From DASZGI01 sp035938995 (lineage in GTDB: Bacteria; Actinomycetota; Actinomycetes; Streptomycetales; Catenulisporaceae), in the NCBI RefSeq assembly GCF_035938995.1, contig NZ_DASZGI010000285.1, forward strand, positions 1 to 16,920: a DNA stretch of 16,920 nt, given 5' to 3'. Shown here piece after piece: positions 8,302 through 14,747 of this stretch. Every line of letters starts with the position of its first letter. The first letter of the stretch is position 1. Position numbers and translations under genes: made by a program. The notes under the pieces were generated by a model. That model had not been told where the DNA came from. It made no database searches and worked only from the letters and a program-made list of their open reading frames with translations.

Positions 8302-8365
8302 GAAGCCTCATGTCCTCAGGATGGGTGAAGTTCCCCGGCTGGATGGACATGAAGGCTGCGCGCAT
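8255..8365 (-). CDS. Leader ORF of the ribosomal protection gene (36 codons)
   Basis: A short frame starts at ATG 8365 with an excellent ribosome binding site, AAGGAG at 8378-8373, 7 bases upstream. It encodes MRAAFMSIQPGNFTHPED and then runs in another frame through the first 47 bases of the resistance gene, ending at 8255. Because the resistance gene's own ribosome binding site is much weaker, ribosomes should load here first. Codons 3-7 form the 5' arm of a hairpin whose 3' arm carries the GAGG of the resistance gene. Ribosomes slowed or stalled by an antibiotic early in this ORF would keep the hairpin open. This matches known leader-peptide control of erm, cat and tet genes in principle. 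I do not recognise this peptide as a described leader. The second half may have no role beyond being a shadow of the main gene. Confidence 0.62.
   Translation of the reverse strand: MRAAFMSIQPGNFTHPEDMRLREIAELGDSGARRRR
8304..8357 (-). promoter_or_regulatory. Hairpin sequestering the ribosome binding site of the resistance gene
   Basis: In the transcript, AGCCTTCATGTCC (8357-8345) pairs with GGACATGAGGCT (8315-8304), giving 12 base pairs with a single bulged U and a 29-base loop. The 3' arm contains GAGG at 8309-8306, the probable ribosome binding site for GTG 8301, and part of an alternative GAGGA at 8317-8313. The 5' arm lies inside leader codons 3-7. There is no U-run after the stem, so translational attenuation fits better than a transcription terminator. 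A stem this long across a short gap is seen directly; the regulatory role is inferred. Confidence 0.62.
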
Positions 8366-8402
8366 CTGGATTCTCCTTGGGGCTGGGTGCTCCGACCCGG
8401 AC

Positions 8403-8439
8403 ATTGCAGCAGATGTATTCCGGGTGGGCAATTGATTTA
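8403..8439 (-). promoter_or_regulatory. Probable promoter of the leader and resistance gene, WhiB7/WblC-like
   Basis: On the minus strand a -35-like TTGCCC (8431-8426) and a -10-like TGCAAT (8408-8403) are separated by exactly 17 bases. An AT-rich TAAAT (8439-8435) stands 3 bases upstream of the -35 in an otherwise GC-rich region. As I recall, WhiB7/WblC-activated promoters of intrinsic resistance genes have an AT-rich box at this distance. Transcription would start near 8396, leaving about 30 untranslated bases before the leader ATG. The site lies in the 86-base gap after the DUF4037 gene. Confidence 0.45.
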
Positions 8440-8451
8440 CGGGCGGGCGGA

Positions 8452-9495
8452 TCAGCGCAGGTAGCGGCGTCGCCGGTCGGTGCCGATCATGTCTGTGCTG
8501 TCCACGAACTGGTCGAACGCGCCGACGTAGGGCAGGTCTTCGAGGTCCGGGTCGGTGACGGTCGCGACGAGGGCGTGGCTGAACCGGCGCGCGTCGAGGA
8601 CCAGGAACGGGCGGCTGTGGAAGTAGCGGACCTTGGTGTCCAGCGGCTCGGTCAGACCGAGTTCGTTGTGCATTCCCGCGACGAACTCGTACGCGACGGT
8701 GAGGTGGCGCTCCCGCTCCTGCCAACTGGTGGCCGCCAGAGCGGCGGTGAGGGAAGGCGTGAGCGCCCCAGCGCACGGCAGCGCGGAGAACGCCGTTCCG
8801 AGCCACTTGCTGTACGGCGGGTAGACCCGGCCCATCAGCAGGCAAAGCTTCATCAGATCTCTTACCTGACGCGCCGCGACCACCGCGGAGCCGAGGTCGT
8901 CGCCCACCTCGCCGCACCGCCCGACGAACGGCTCCTCCTGGTCCAGCCGCATCCACTGGCAGGCCAGGATGTACCGCCACACGTCGTCCGGATACCACGT
9001 CAGGCTCCGTCGATACTCCTCGAGCCGTCCGAGCCCGTCGTGGAAGACGGCGCCGCCCGTCAGCTCCCGAAGCGTCTGCGTCGGCGCCTTGAGCCACTCC
9101 CGGGTCGAGAGGCCGCCGGCGGGATCGGCGTCGAGTATCCCGGAGAAATAAGCGTCGAGATCGAGGATGTGTGCCCAGTGCCGCGGCGGCGTGCTGTCGG
9201 GGAAGGGGAAGCGGACTGGGTAGCCACCGAACTCCGAGGGCAGCTCACGATCGAGCACCGCGTCGAGATCGTCACGGCACGACTGGAAGTTGTCCCTGTT
9301 CAGGAAGATCTGCAGGCGCGGACCCCAGGCGTGGTCAGTGGACCGCACGGTGTCGAAGCTCTGTACCTCCGAGCCCAAGCCGATCAGCGCCGCCGAATTC
9401 GGGACGCCGTCCAGGGTGGTGCGCAGGAGGGGAGCGACCTCGTCGGCGTAGAACCGCCGGGCAAGCTCAAGACCAGGAGCGAAGGCGCTTGTCAC
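8452..9495 (-). CDS. DUF4037 protein (nucleotidyltransferase-like)
   Basis: This 347-residue cytosolic protein carries the DUF4037 pattern. An N-terminal block at about 39-65 reads GLGSEVQSFDTVRSTDHAWG, with Gly40, Ser42, Asp48 and Asp54, and resembles the GS-x-D core of nucleotidyltransferase folds; an all-helical C-terminal part rich in Trp, Leu and Arg follows. The substrate and reaction are not known to me. The GTG start at 9495 keeps the natural N-terminus, but GAGGG lies only 1-2 bases before it, so initiation is poorly supported by a ribosome binding site. It is transcribed away from the isomerase-like gene across a 137-base gap and towards the resistance gene, which has its own promoter. 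No link between these genes is evident from sequence. Confidence 0.72.
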   Translation of the reverse strand: MTSAFAPGLELARRFYADEVAPLLRTTLDGVPNSAALIGLGSEVQSFDTVRSTDHAWGPRLQIFLNRDNFQSCRDDLDAVLDRELPSEFGGYPVRFPFPDSTPPRHWAHILDLDAYFSGILDADPAGGLSTREWLKAPTQTLRELTGGAVFHDGLGRLEEYRRSLTWYPDDVWRYILACQWMRLDQEEPFVGRCGEVGDDLGSAVVAARQVRDLMKLCLLMGRVYPPYSKWLGTAFSALPCAGALTPSLTAALAATSWQERERHLTVAYEFVAGMHNELGLTEPLDTKVRYFHSRPFLVLDARRFSHALVATVTDPDLEDLPYVGAFDQFVDSTDMIGTDRRRRYLR

Positions 9496-9515
9496 GCCCT
9501 CACTGTGGCAGAGCC

Positions 9516-9529
9516 CCGGGCCGGCCCGG
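9516..9529. repeat. 14-bp perfect palindrome in a divergent promoter region
   Basis: CCGGGCCGGCCCGG is a perfect 14-base palindrome 21 bases upstream of the DUF4037 start codon and about 100 bases before the divergent isomerase-like gene. It could be an operator serving either gene. In DNA of this GC content such a palindrome may also arise by chance. Confidence 0.3.
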
Positions 9530-9600
9530 CAACTGGTTTAGCGGGCGGGCGCGGGGCATCGCGGCTCATTAGACTCGAGATCATCGCGGACGCGGGTGGG

Positions 9601-9619
9601 CGTGCCCGCGCCTGGCACG
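9601..9619. repeat. Inverted repeat just upstream of the isomerase-like gene
   Basis: CGTGCC (9601-9606) and GGCACG (9614-9619) form a 6-bp inverted repeat with a 7-base spacer, ending 4 bases before the ribosome binding site GGAGGG (9624-9629). It could be a repressor site or a small hairpin in the 5' untranslated region. A -10-like TAGACT lies at 9570-9575, without a convincing -35. Confidence 0.28.
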
Positions 9620-9632
9620 TCCTGGAGGGCGC

Positions 9633-10676
9633 ATGCTTCCGGACCCGGTGCTCGACCGCAGCGTGCGGTTCGAGGACGATGCCGTGCTGATCCTGGACCG
9701 GCGGGTCTTTCCGCACCGGGTGGAGTGGGTCGCGGCACGTTCTGACGTCGAGGTCGCCGCGGCGATCCGGGACATGGTTACGCAGAGTCTCGGGCCTTGC
9801 TTTGCCGCCGCGGCCGGGCTGGTCTTGGTCGCGCGTCAGCAGGTTGGCGCCTCGCCGGAGTCCGCGTTGGCCGCCTTGCGGACGGCGGGGCAGCGGCTGA
9901 CGGCTGCGCGGCCGACGAACAACATCGTGCGCGACGTGGTGGCTGCCGTGATGGGGGAGCTTTCCGCGCTGCCTACGGACGCGGGCACGGGCGAGATCGT
10001 GGAGACGGCTTCGCTGGCGGCCGCCGCGCAGGACGAGTACTACCGGGCGCGAAGCAGGGCGCTGGCGCGGCACGCCGTGGCCCTCGTGGACGACGGCGCC
10101 AGGATTCTGACGCACTGCTGGATGGACACGTATCTGATCGAGTTCGTCCGGGCCGCCGACCAGGTCGGCAAGCGATTCCGGTACGTCGCCACCGAGACCA
10201 GGCCCTACCTTCAGGGCGCCCGGCTCACCGCGCACACACTCGCCGAGATGGGTCAGGACGTCACCCTGATCACGGACGGGATGGCAGCCGCGGTGCTGAG
10301 CCCGTTCTCGGCGCTGGGATCGATCGATGCGCTGGTCACCGCGGCGGACCGGGTGAGCATGGATGGACACGTATTCAACAAGGTCGGCACCCTGGGCGCG
10401 GCCGTCGCGGCCCACGCGTTCGAAGTGCCCTACTACGCGTTCATCCACGCCCCGGACCCGCAGGCGCTGAAGGCGGCCGACGTGGTCGTCGAGGAGCGCG
10501 ACGGTGCGGAAGTCCTTTCCACGCAGGGAATCCGCACCGCCTCGCCGCTCGTCACCCGCGGCCACTACCCCGCCTTCGATGTCACTCCGCCGCGGTTCGT
10601 CACCAGGATCGTGACTGACAGGGGAGCTTTTGAACCTGCGCGTGTCGCAGAGTATTGGGACGGGGAGAGGGCGTGA
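9633..10676 (+). CDS. MtnA/eIF2B-fold sugar-phosphate isomerase-like protein
   Basis: This 347-residue protein matches the methylthioribose-1-phosphate isomerase / eIF2B alpha-beta-delta family. MtnA interconverts the aldose and ketose 1-phosphates of methylthioribose in methionine salvage. Seen here are ARPTNN (91-97), the catalytic-Cys segment ILTHC with Cys162, ETRPYLQGARLTA (188-200), TLITDGMAA, the catalytic-Asp segment AADR with Asp239, FNKVGT with Asn249 and Lys250, and a C-terminal PAFDVTPPRFVT. The substrate-loop motif RGAPAIG of true MtnA is missing; the matching place reads VTQSLGPCFAAAAG (49-62). It is therefore probably a divergent relative with another substrate, perhaps a ribose 1,5-bisphosphate-type isomerase. 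GGAGGG lies 3 bases before the ATG, a tight spacing. No methionine-salvage neighbours are visible. Confidence 0.8.
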   Translation: MLPDPVLDRSVRFEDDAVLILDRRVFPHRVEWVAARSDVEVAAAIRDMVTQSLGPCFAAAAGLVLVARQQVGASPESALAALRTAGQRLTAARPTNNIVRDVVAAVMGELSALPTDAGTGEIVETASLAAAAQDEYYRARSRALARHAVALVDDGARILTHCWMDTYLIEFVRAADQVGKRFRYVATETRPYLQGARLTAHTLAEMGQDVTLITDGMAAAVLSPFSALGSIDALVTAADRVSMDGHVFNKVGTLGAAVAAHAFEVPYYAFIHAPDPQALKAADVVVEERDGAEVLSTQGIRTASPLVTRGHYPAFDVTPPRFVTRIVTDRGAFEPARVAEYWDGERA

Positions 10677-10691
10677 GGTGCAGCGCGTCCG

Positions 10692-11468
10692 TCATTTGAG
10701 CGGGGTCAGGCCTGAGGCCGTGAGCATGGAGGCAGGGTGATACGGCTCGGCGCCGGTGGCGAGACCGAGCACTGCTTCGCCGACATGCTTGGGCGTCAGG
10801 ATGGGGCCGCGCTCCTTGAGGAAGGTCTCGACGTCCACGCCTGCCCGGTTCGCGTATGCGGCGACGGCGCGGGCGCCCAGCTGGGTCTCCGGGGTCAGCG
10901 CCGGCAGCACGGCGGTGAAGCGGATGCCCAGCCCGGCGCGGTCCGACTCGTCGGCGGCGTACGACATCAGGAACCTGATCATCGCCTTCGCCCCGGAGTA
11001 GCCGCCGCTCATCGGCGAGCCGGCGACGGCGGCCCCGCTGGAGAACGCGATGACCTGGCTGCCCGGCCGCAGCGGCGTCAGCAGCGCCTCCCGGGTCCAG
11101 TGGAACGCCTGGCGCACATCCATCTCCCAAGCCGCGCTGAACGTCTCCCAGGTGTGGTGCTGCACGGGACGGGCCAGCGGAGAGGCGCCGGCGTCGAGGA
11201 CGATCAGATCCGGCCGGTACTCGTCGAGTAAGAGGCCTGCCACGGTCGGATCCGTGGCGTCGGCCGCGAACGGGATGAACGACGCACCGACCTGGCTCAG
11301 GTTCTCCTCGACCTGCTCGAGCGCCGTCCGGGTGCGTGCCACGCCGATAACGCGTGCGCCCGCGCCGGCCAGCGCCGCGCAGATGGCACGTCCGAAGCCC
11401 CGGCTCGCCCCGGTGACGATCGCGGTCGATCCGGCAAGCGGTTGAGTATCCACGTGCTGTGTTTCCAT
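10692..11468 (-). CDS. SDR-family NAD(P)-dependent oxidoreductase
   Basis: This is a 258-residue classical short-chain dehydrogenase/reductase. The nucleotide-binding motif TGASRGFG is at 19-26, and the active site has Ser144, Tyr157 and Lys161 in YSGAK. Two family positions are unusual: the NNAG motif reads LDAGA (91-95), and the catalytic-tetrad Asn appears as Asp117 in MDV. The substrate is unknown. The ATG at 11468 has AGGAG 7 bases upstream, and the preceding gene ends 10 bases away, so this is the last gene of the sigma-factor operon. Leu80 is encoded by TTA (11231-11229), a rare codon in this DNA. It converges with the isomerase-like gene, 15 bases apart, and I see no clear terminator between them. 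Confidence 0.9.
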   Translation of the reverse strand: METQHVDTQPLAGSTAIVTGASRGFGRAICAALAGAGARVIGVARTRTALEQVEENLSQVGASFIPFAADATDPTVAGLLLDEYRPDLIVLDAGASPLARPVQHHTWETFSAAWEMDVRQAFHWTREALLTPLRPGSQVIAFSSGAAVAGSPMSGGYSGAKAMIRFLMSYAADESDRAGLGIRFTAVLPALTPETQLGARAVAAYANRAGVDVETFLKERGPILTPKHVGEAVLGLATGAEPYHPASMLTASGLTPLK

Positions 11469-11478
11469 GTGCTGTCTC

Positions 11479-12084
11479 CTAAGGGGAGTCGTAAGTCGAA
11501 TCAGGGTTGCGGCCGAGGAAGGCGACGAGGCGGTCGCTCGGGCAGGCCCGGCCCGGAACCGCGACTGGATCGGCGAAGGCTGGGTGACGGGTGGCGCCGG
11601 TGACTATGAGTGCGCTGATGGCGGCTAGGTCGACGGCGAGCGCGGGCGGGATCGGCCACCTCAGGCCGCAGGCGCGGCCGATGTCCCAACCGTGCACCGC
11701 GATCTCGATGGCGCCGACGCCGAGCATGAGCCGCGGGTCGAGCGAGCGGTCGGCGATCTGCACCGGCTCGCTGCGTGGCGTGTGGCTCGTCCGGCCGCGC
11801 AGGCGGGCCGCCCGGTCGCGAACCTGCGCGGCCGGGTCGCCGGCTGCGCATGCGCTGACGAGCACGGGGAGGTCCACTCTCCCGGTGCAAAGGCCGTCGC
11901 AGAGTGCGTCCAGCGAATCAGTGACGTGCAGAAGCAGCGAGCCCAGATCCCACTTCGCGCACGGCGTCGGATCTGACAGCCTCGCCGGGGTCACCACATG
12001 CACCGCGCCGAGAGCGAACCCGATCGCCCGGTCCAGCAGCGCCGCCGGATCGTCGAGAGCCGTCAGGTCGAGCTGCGCAGTCAT
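11479..12084 (-). CDS. TIGR03086-type metal-binding protein (DinB/mycothiol isomerase fold)
   Basis: This 201-residue protein belongs to the actinobacterial DinB-like group that includes mycothiol-dependent maleylpyruvate isomerase and TIGR03086 proteins. The likely metal ligands are His53 in WDLGSLLLHV and Glu127 and His131 in GAIEIAVHGWDIGRA, which is the family's H-E-H pattern. The N-terminal PTPCAKWDL segment matches the usual P-T-P-C-x-x-W-x-V start of the first helix pair. Members may catalyse thiol-dependent reactions with mycothiol, but most have no assigned reaction. The ATG overlaps the sigma-factor stop (ATGA) and has no ribosome binding site of its own, so translation should be coupled to the sigma factor. 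No TTA codon is present here. Confidence 0.83.
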   Translation of the reverse strand: MTAQLDLTALDDPAALLDRAIGFALGAVHVVTPARLSDPTPCAKWDLGSLLLHVTDSLDALCDGLCTGRVDLPVLVSACAAGDPAAQVRDRAARLRGRTSHTPRSEPVQIADRSLDPRLMLGVGAIEIAVHGWDIGRACGLRWPIPPALAVDLAAISALIVTGATRHPAFADPVAVPGRACPSDRLVAFLGRNPDSTYDSP

Positions 12085-13157
12085 TGCAGTGGGGTTGGGG
12101 GCGGGGTGACGGCAGGGAGGGTTAAGGGCAGGCCGAATCCAGCGAGCAGGGACGGCTCAGGATCGAGGAACGCGATGATCCGGGAGATCCCCGAGTCCGT
12201 GACCGTGAGCACCTGGACGGTGTGGGCGTGCAACGTGCCGTGCTCGTCGGGCATGTAGCCGAGGACGGCGGGCTGGCCGTTTGCCTCGGTCGGCACCATC
12301 ACGAAACCGCGCTCCCGGCTGAACACCTGGACGGCGAAGAACCGGCCGCACGCCTCGCGGCCCGCGTACCAGCCCGGCCGCGGTGGCATCTCGACCACCA
12401 CGTCCTCGCGCAGCAGCCGCAGCAACGCAGCCAGGTCCGCGTGCTCGAACGCGGTGGCATACCGGTCGAGCACCGACCGCAGCTTCGGATCGTCCGGTTC
12501 CACCAGACCGTCCTCGGTGGGAGCGTCCTGCTGGAGCTGCGCACGAGCCCGCTGCAGCGCGCTGTTCACCGCAGCGGTCGAGGTGCCCAACAAGCCGGCG
12601 ATCTCGTGCGCGCGCCAAGCCAGCACGTCGTGCAGGATCAGCGCGGCACGCTGGCGCGGGGGCAGCAGCTGAAGCGCCGCCACCCACGCCAGCCGCATGC
12701 TCTGCCGCGAGATCGCCAGCGCGGCCGGGTCGGCGGGTGCGCCGAGGCCGAGGCTCAAGCGCACGAGCGCGTCCGGCATCGGCTCGAGCCACGCCGTCTC
12801 GGTCGGGCGGGCCGGATCGAGCGGACCGTCGGGCGGCTCCGACGCGGCGGCCAGCCCGGACGGCAGCGCGCGGCGGTCCCGGCTCTCCAACGCGGTCAAG
12901 CACGCGTTGGTCGCGATCCGGTACAACCAAGTCCGCAGCGACGCACGGCCCTCGAAGCCGTCGTAGGACCGCCAGGCCCGCAGATACGTCTCCTGCACGA
13001 GATCCTCGGCGTCGTGCACGGAGCCGAGCATCCGGTAGCAATGGGCCAGCAGTTCGCGACGGTACGGGTCGGTCAGCCGCCCGAACTCCTCGCGCGTGTC
13101 GTCTGCACGGTCCACCGTTTTCATCCTTCGCGCCGTCTGGGTCGCACCCCGCGTCAT
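12081..13157 (-). CDS. ECF sigma factor with SnoaL-like C-terminal domain (SigG/TIGR02960-like)
   Basis: This 358-residue extracytoplasmic-function sigma factor directs RNA polymerase to its own promoters. Region 2 is at about 30-97 (HCYRMLGSVHDAEDLVQET, then TWLYRIATNACL). Region 4 is at about 160-212, with LPPRQRAALILHDVL and helix-turn-helix AHEIAGLLGTSTAAVNSALQRAR. Residues about 225-335 form a SnoaL/NTF2-like domain with MPPRPGWYAGREA, typical of the SigG/SigJ-like ECF groups, where this domain tunes activity in place of a separate anti-sigma factor. The ATG at 13157 has a strong AGGAGG 7 bases upstream, overlapping the previous stop codon, and is preferred to ATG 13124. Leu345 is a TTA codon (12125-12123). 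No anti-sigma gene lies nearby. It is second in an operon with an exporter upstream and two enzyme-like genes downstream. Confidence 0.9.
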   Translation of the reverse strand: MTRGATQTARRMKTVDRADDTREEFGRLTDPYRRELLAHCYRMLGSVHDAEDLVQETYLRAWRSYDGFEGRASLRTWLYRIATNACLTALESRDRRALPSGLAAASEPPDGPLDPARPTETAWLEPMPDALVRLSLGLGAPADPAALAISRQSMRLAWVAALQLLPPRQRAALILHDVLAWRAHEIAGLLGTSTAAVNSALQRARAQLQQDAPTEDGLVEPDDPKLRSVLDRYATAFEHADLAALLRLLREDVVVEMPPRPGWYAGREACGRFFAVQVFSRERGFVMVPTEANGQPAVLGYMPDEHGTLHAHTVQVLTVTDSGISRIIAFLDPEPSLLAGFGLPLTLPAVTPPPTPLQ

Positions 13158-13168
13158 GTCGCTCCCTC

Positions 13169-14608
13169 CTACCTTCCACCTGCGGCGCCGGAACTCGCCG
13201 GAACCGGCGCCGTGACCGGCTCGGCCGGGGCCGTCTGGGTGCGCCGCGACGGAATCGCGAGCCCGGCGAACGCTCCGGCAAGGGAAAGGGCCGCCGCCGC
13301 GCCGAGCGCGGCCGCGAACCCGTGGGCGAACGTCCGCGACGAGCCGTATCCGCCGCCCGCCGCGAACACCGCGACCAGGACCGCGATCCCGAACACCCCG
13401 CCGAGCTGACGCAGCATGTTGAAGGCCGCGGACGCCTGCCCGGCCTCGCGGGGCGCGACCGCGCCCATGACGCCGGTCTGAGCGGCGGGCATCGCGACCG
13501 AGATTCCGGCCCCGGCCAGCACCATCGGCGCGATCAGGTCGGGGTACGGCAGCCCGGCGTGGACCACCAGCGCGAGCCACCCCATCCCGGCCGCCTGCCC
13601 GGCGAGCCCGGCCGCGATCAGCGGGCGCACGCCGAAGCGATGGACCAGCCCGCCGGACGCCGGCGCGATCACGAAGAGCGTCGCGGTCCACGGGGCGAGC
13701 CGCAGCCCGGCGCCCAGCGGACCGTAGCCGAGGCCGGCCTGCAGGTACTGCGCCATGAAGAAGACGGTGCCGTACAGCGCGGCGTACATCAGGAAGGCCG
13801 AGGCGTTGCCGGCGGAGAAGCCGCGGGACCGGAACAGCCGCAGCGACAGCAGCGGATGCCGGGCGCGCGCCTCCCAGGCGACGAACGCGGCGCCGAGCAC
13901 CAGGCCGCCGGCCAGCGAACCGACCACCTGCGCGCTGCCCCAGCCGGAGCTGTTGCCCCGCACCAGGCCCCAGACCAGCCCGAGCGCGCCCCCGATGGAC
14001 AGCACCAAGCCGAGCGGGTCGAGCGCGCCGCCGGTCCCGGCGCTCGGCGGGATCCGCCTGAGCACCAGCGGGATGAGGGCCGCGCCGAGGGGGACGTTGA
14101 GCCAGAAGATCCACTGCCAGGCGAGGCCCTGCGTGACGGCGCCGCCGATCAGCGGGCCGCCGAGGACGGCGACTCCGGTGATGCTGGAGAAGATGCCGAA
14201 CGCCCAGGGCCGCCGCTCGGCCGGGAACGCGGCGCTGAGCAGCGCCATCGCGAGCGGCATGACCATCGCGGCCCCGATGCCCTGCACGGCGCGGGCGGCG
14301 ATGAGCCAGTCGACGCTCGATGACAGGGCGCACGCCGCCGACGCGGCGGTGAACAGCGCGATCCCGATGACGAACAGACGGCGGCGCCCCCAGCGGTCGC
14401 CGAGCGCCGCACCGGTCATGAGGAAGACGGCGAAGCTGAGGTTGTAAGCGTTCACCGTCCATTCCAGAGATTCGATCGAAGCGTGAAGATGCACGCGGAT
14501 GGTGCTTAAGGCGGTCGTGACGACTAATGCATCGAGCGCCACCATTAGCGACGCCACCGATGTCAGCGCGAGGGCCCAGCCCCGTGACGTCCGGATGCCG
14601 ATGCTCAC
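13169..14608 (-). CDS. MFS drug exporter, DHA2 (EmrB/QacA) type
   Basis: This 479-residue membrane protein is a proton-driven efflux pump of the 14-helix DHA2 family. Seen are Asp26 in the first helix (LMVALDALVVTTAL), motif A GDRWGRRR at 70-77, motif B RAVQGIGAA at 106-114, motif C GVAVLGGPLIGG at 145-156, and WQWIFWLNVP at 164-173. The GTG at 14608 is chosen because GGAGG lies 5 bases upstream and the first helix starts soon after; an ATG at 14644 would add 12 residues. Leu28 and Leu34 are both TTA (14527-14525 and 14509-14507). The substrate is unknown, but drug or metabolite export is usual. It is the first gene of the operon, and its TAG stop overlaps the ribosome binding site of the sigma factor. 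Confidence 0.92.
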   Translation of the reverse strand: MSIGIRTSRGWALALTSVASLMVALDALVVTTALSTIRVHLHASIESLEWTVNAYNLSFAVFLMTGAALGDRWGRRRLFVIGIALFTAASAACALSSSVDWLIAARAVQGIGAAMVMPLAMALLSAAFPAERRPWAFGIFSSITGVAVLGGPLIGGAVTQGLAWQWIFWLNVPLGAALIPLVLRRIPPSAGTGGALDPLGLVLSIGGALGLVWGLVRGNSSGWGSAQVVGSLAGGLVLGAAFVAWEARARHPLLSLRLFRSRGFSAGNASAFLMYAALYGTVFFMAQYLQAGLGYGPLGAGLRLAPWTATLFVIAPASGGLVHRFGVRPLIAAGLAGQAAGMGWLALVVHAGLPYPDLIAPMVLAGAGISVAMPAAQTGVMGAVAPREAGQASAAFNMLRQLGGVFGIAVLVAVFAAGGGYGSSRTFAHGFAAALGAAAALSLAGAFAGLAIPSRRTQTAPAEPVTAPVPASSGAAGGR

Positions 14609-14734
14609 AGTTCCCTCCAGTGCCTCCGGCGCGAGTGCGGTCATAGGTACTGACCACGCGCACCCCGAAAACTCATCGCGGAGGCGCAGTGCATCGGGAC
14701 TGGGCACGCCCGGATTGTTGTCGGCAGCGGGGGA

Positions 14735-14740
14735 TAGCAT
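14735..14740 (+). promoter_or_regulatory. Possible -10 of a leaderless Nudix transcript
   Basis: TAGCAT fits the TAnnnT -10 form, and its last base lies 7 bases before GTG 14748, the spacing expected if transcription starts at the start codon. The Nudix gene has no well-placed ribosome binding site; the only purine run, GGGGGA at 14729-14734, is 13 bases away. Leaderless transcripts are common in actinobacteria. No good -35 is visible. Confidence 0.33.
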
Positions 14741-14747
14741 CCGCCGT

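Noticed and set aside
6481..8328. Long plus-strand frame opposite the ribosomal protection gene
   Set aside because: Composition is that of an antisense shadow, while the minus strand has all GTPase motifs.
8304..8357. Hairpin as an intrinsic transcription terminator
   Set aside because: No U-run follows the stem, and the 3' arm abuts the start codon with its ribosome binding site, which fits translational control better.
8255..9097. Possible longer protein reading through the leader frame from further upstream
   Set aside because: The part upstream of 8365 is an out-of-frame shadow of DUF4037; the strong ribosome binding site at 8378-8373 marks the leader ATG as the real start.
10677..10691. 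Terminator between the isomerase-like gene and the SDR gene
   Set aside because: The 15-base gap and its flanks show no convincing stem-loop.
12081..14663. Single large minus-strand protein joining the exporter region and the sigma factor
   Set aside because: The upper part is out of frame with the exporter; the sigma factor has its own ATG at 13157 with AGGAGG at ideal spacing.
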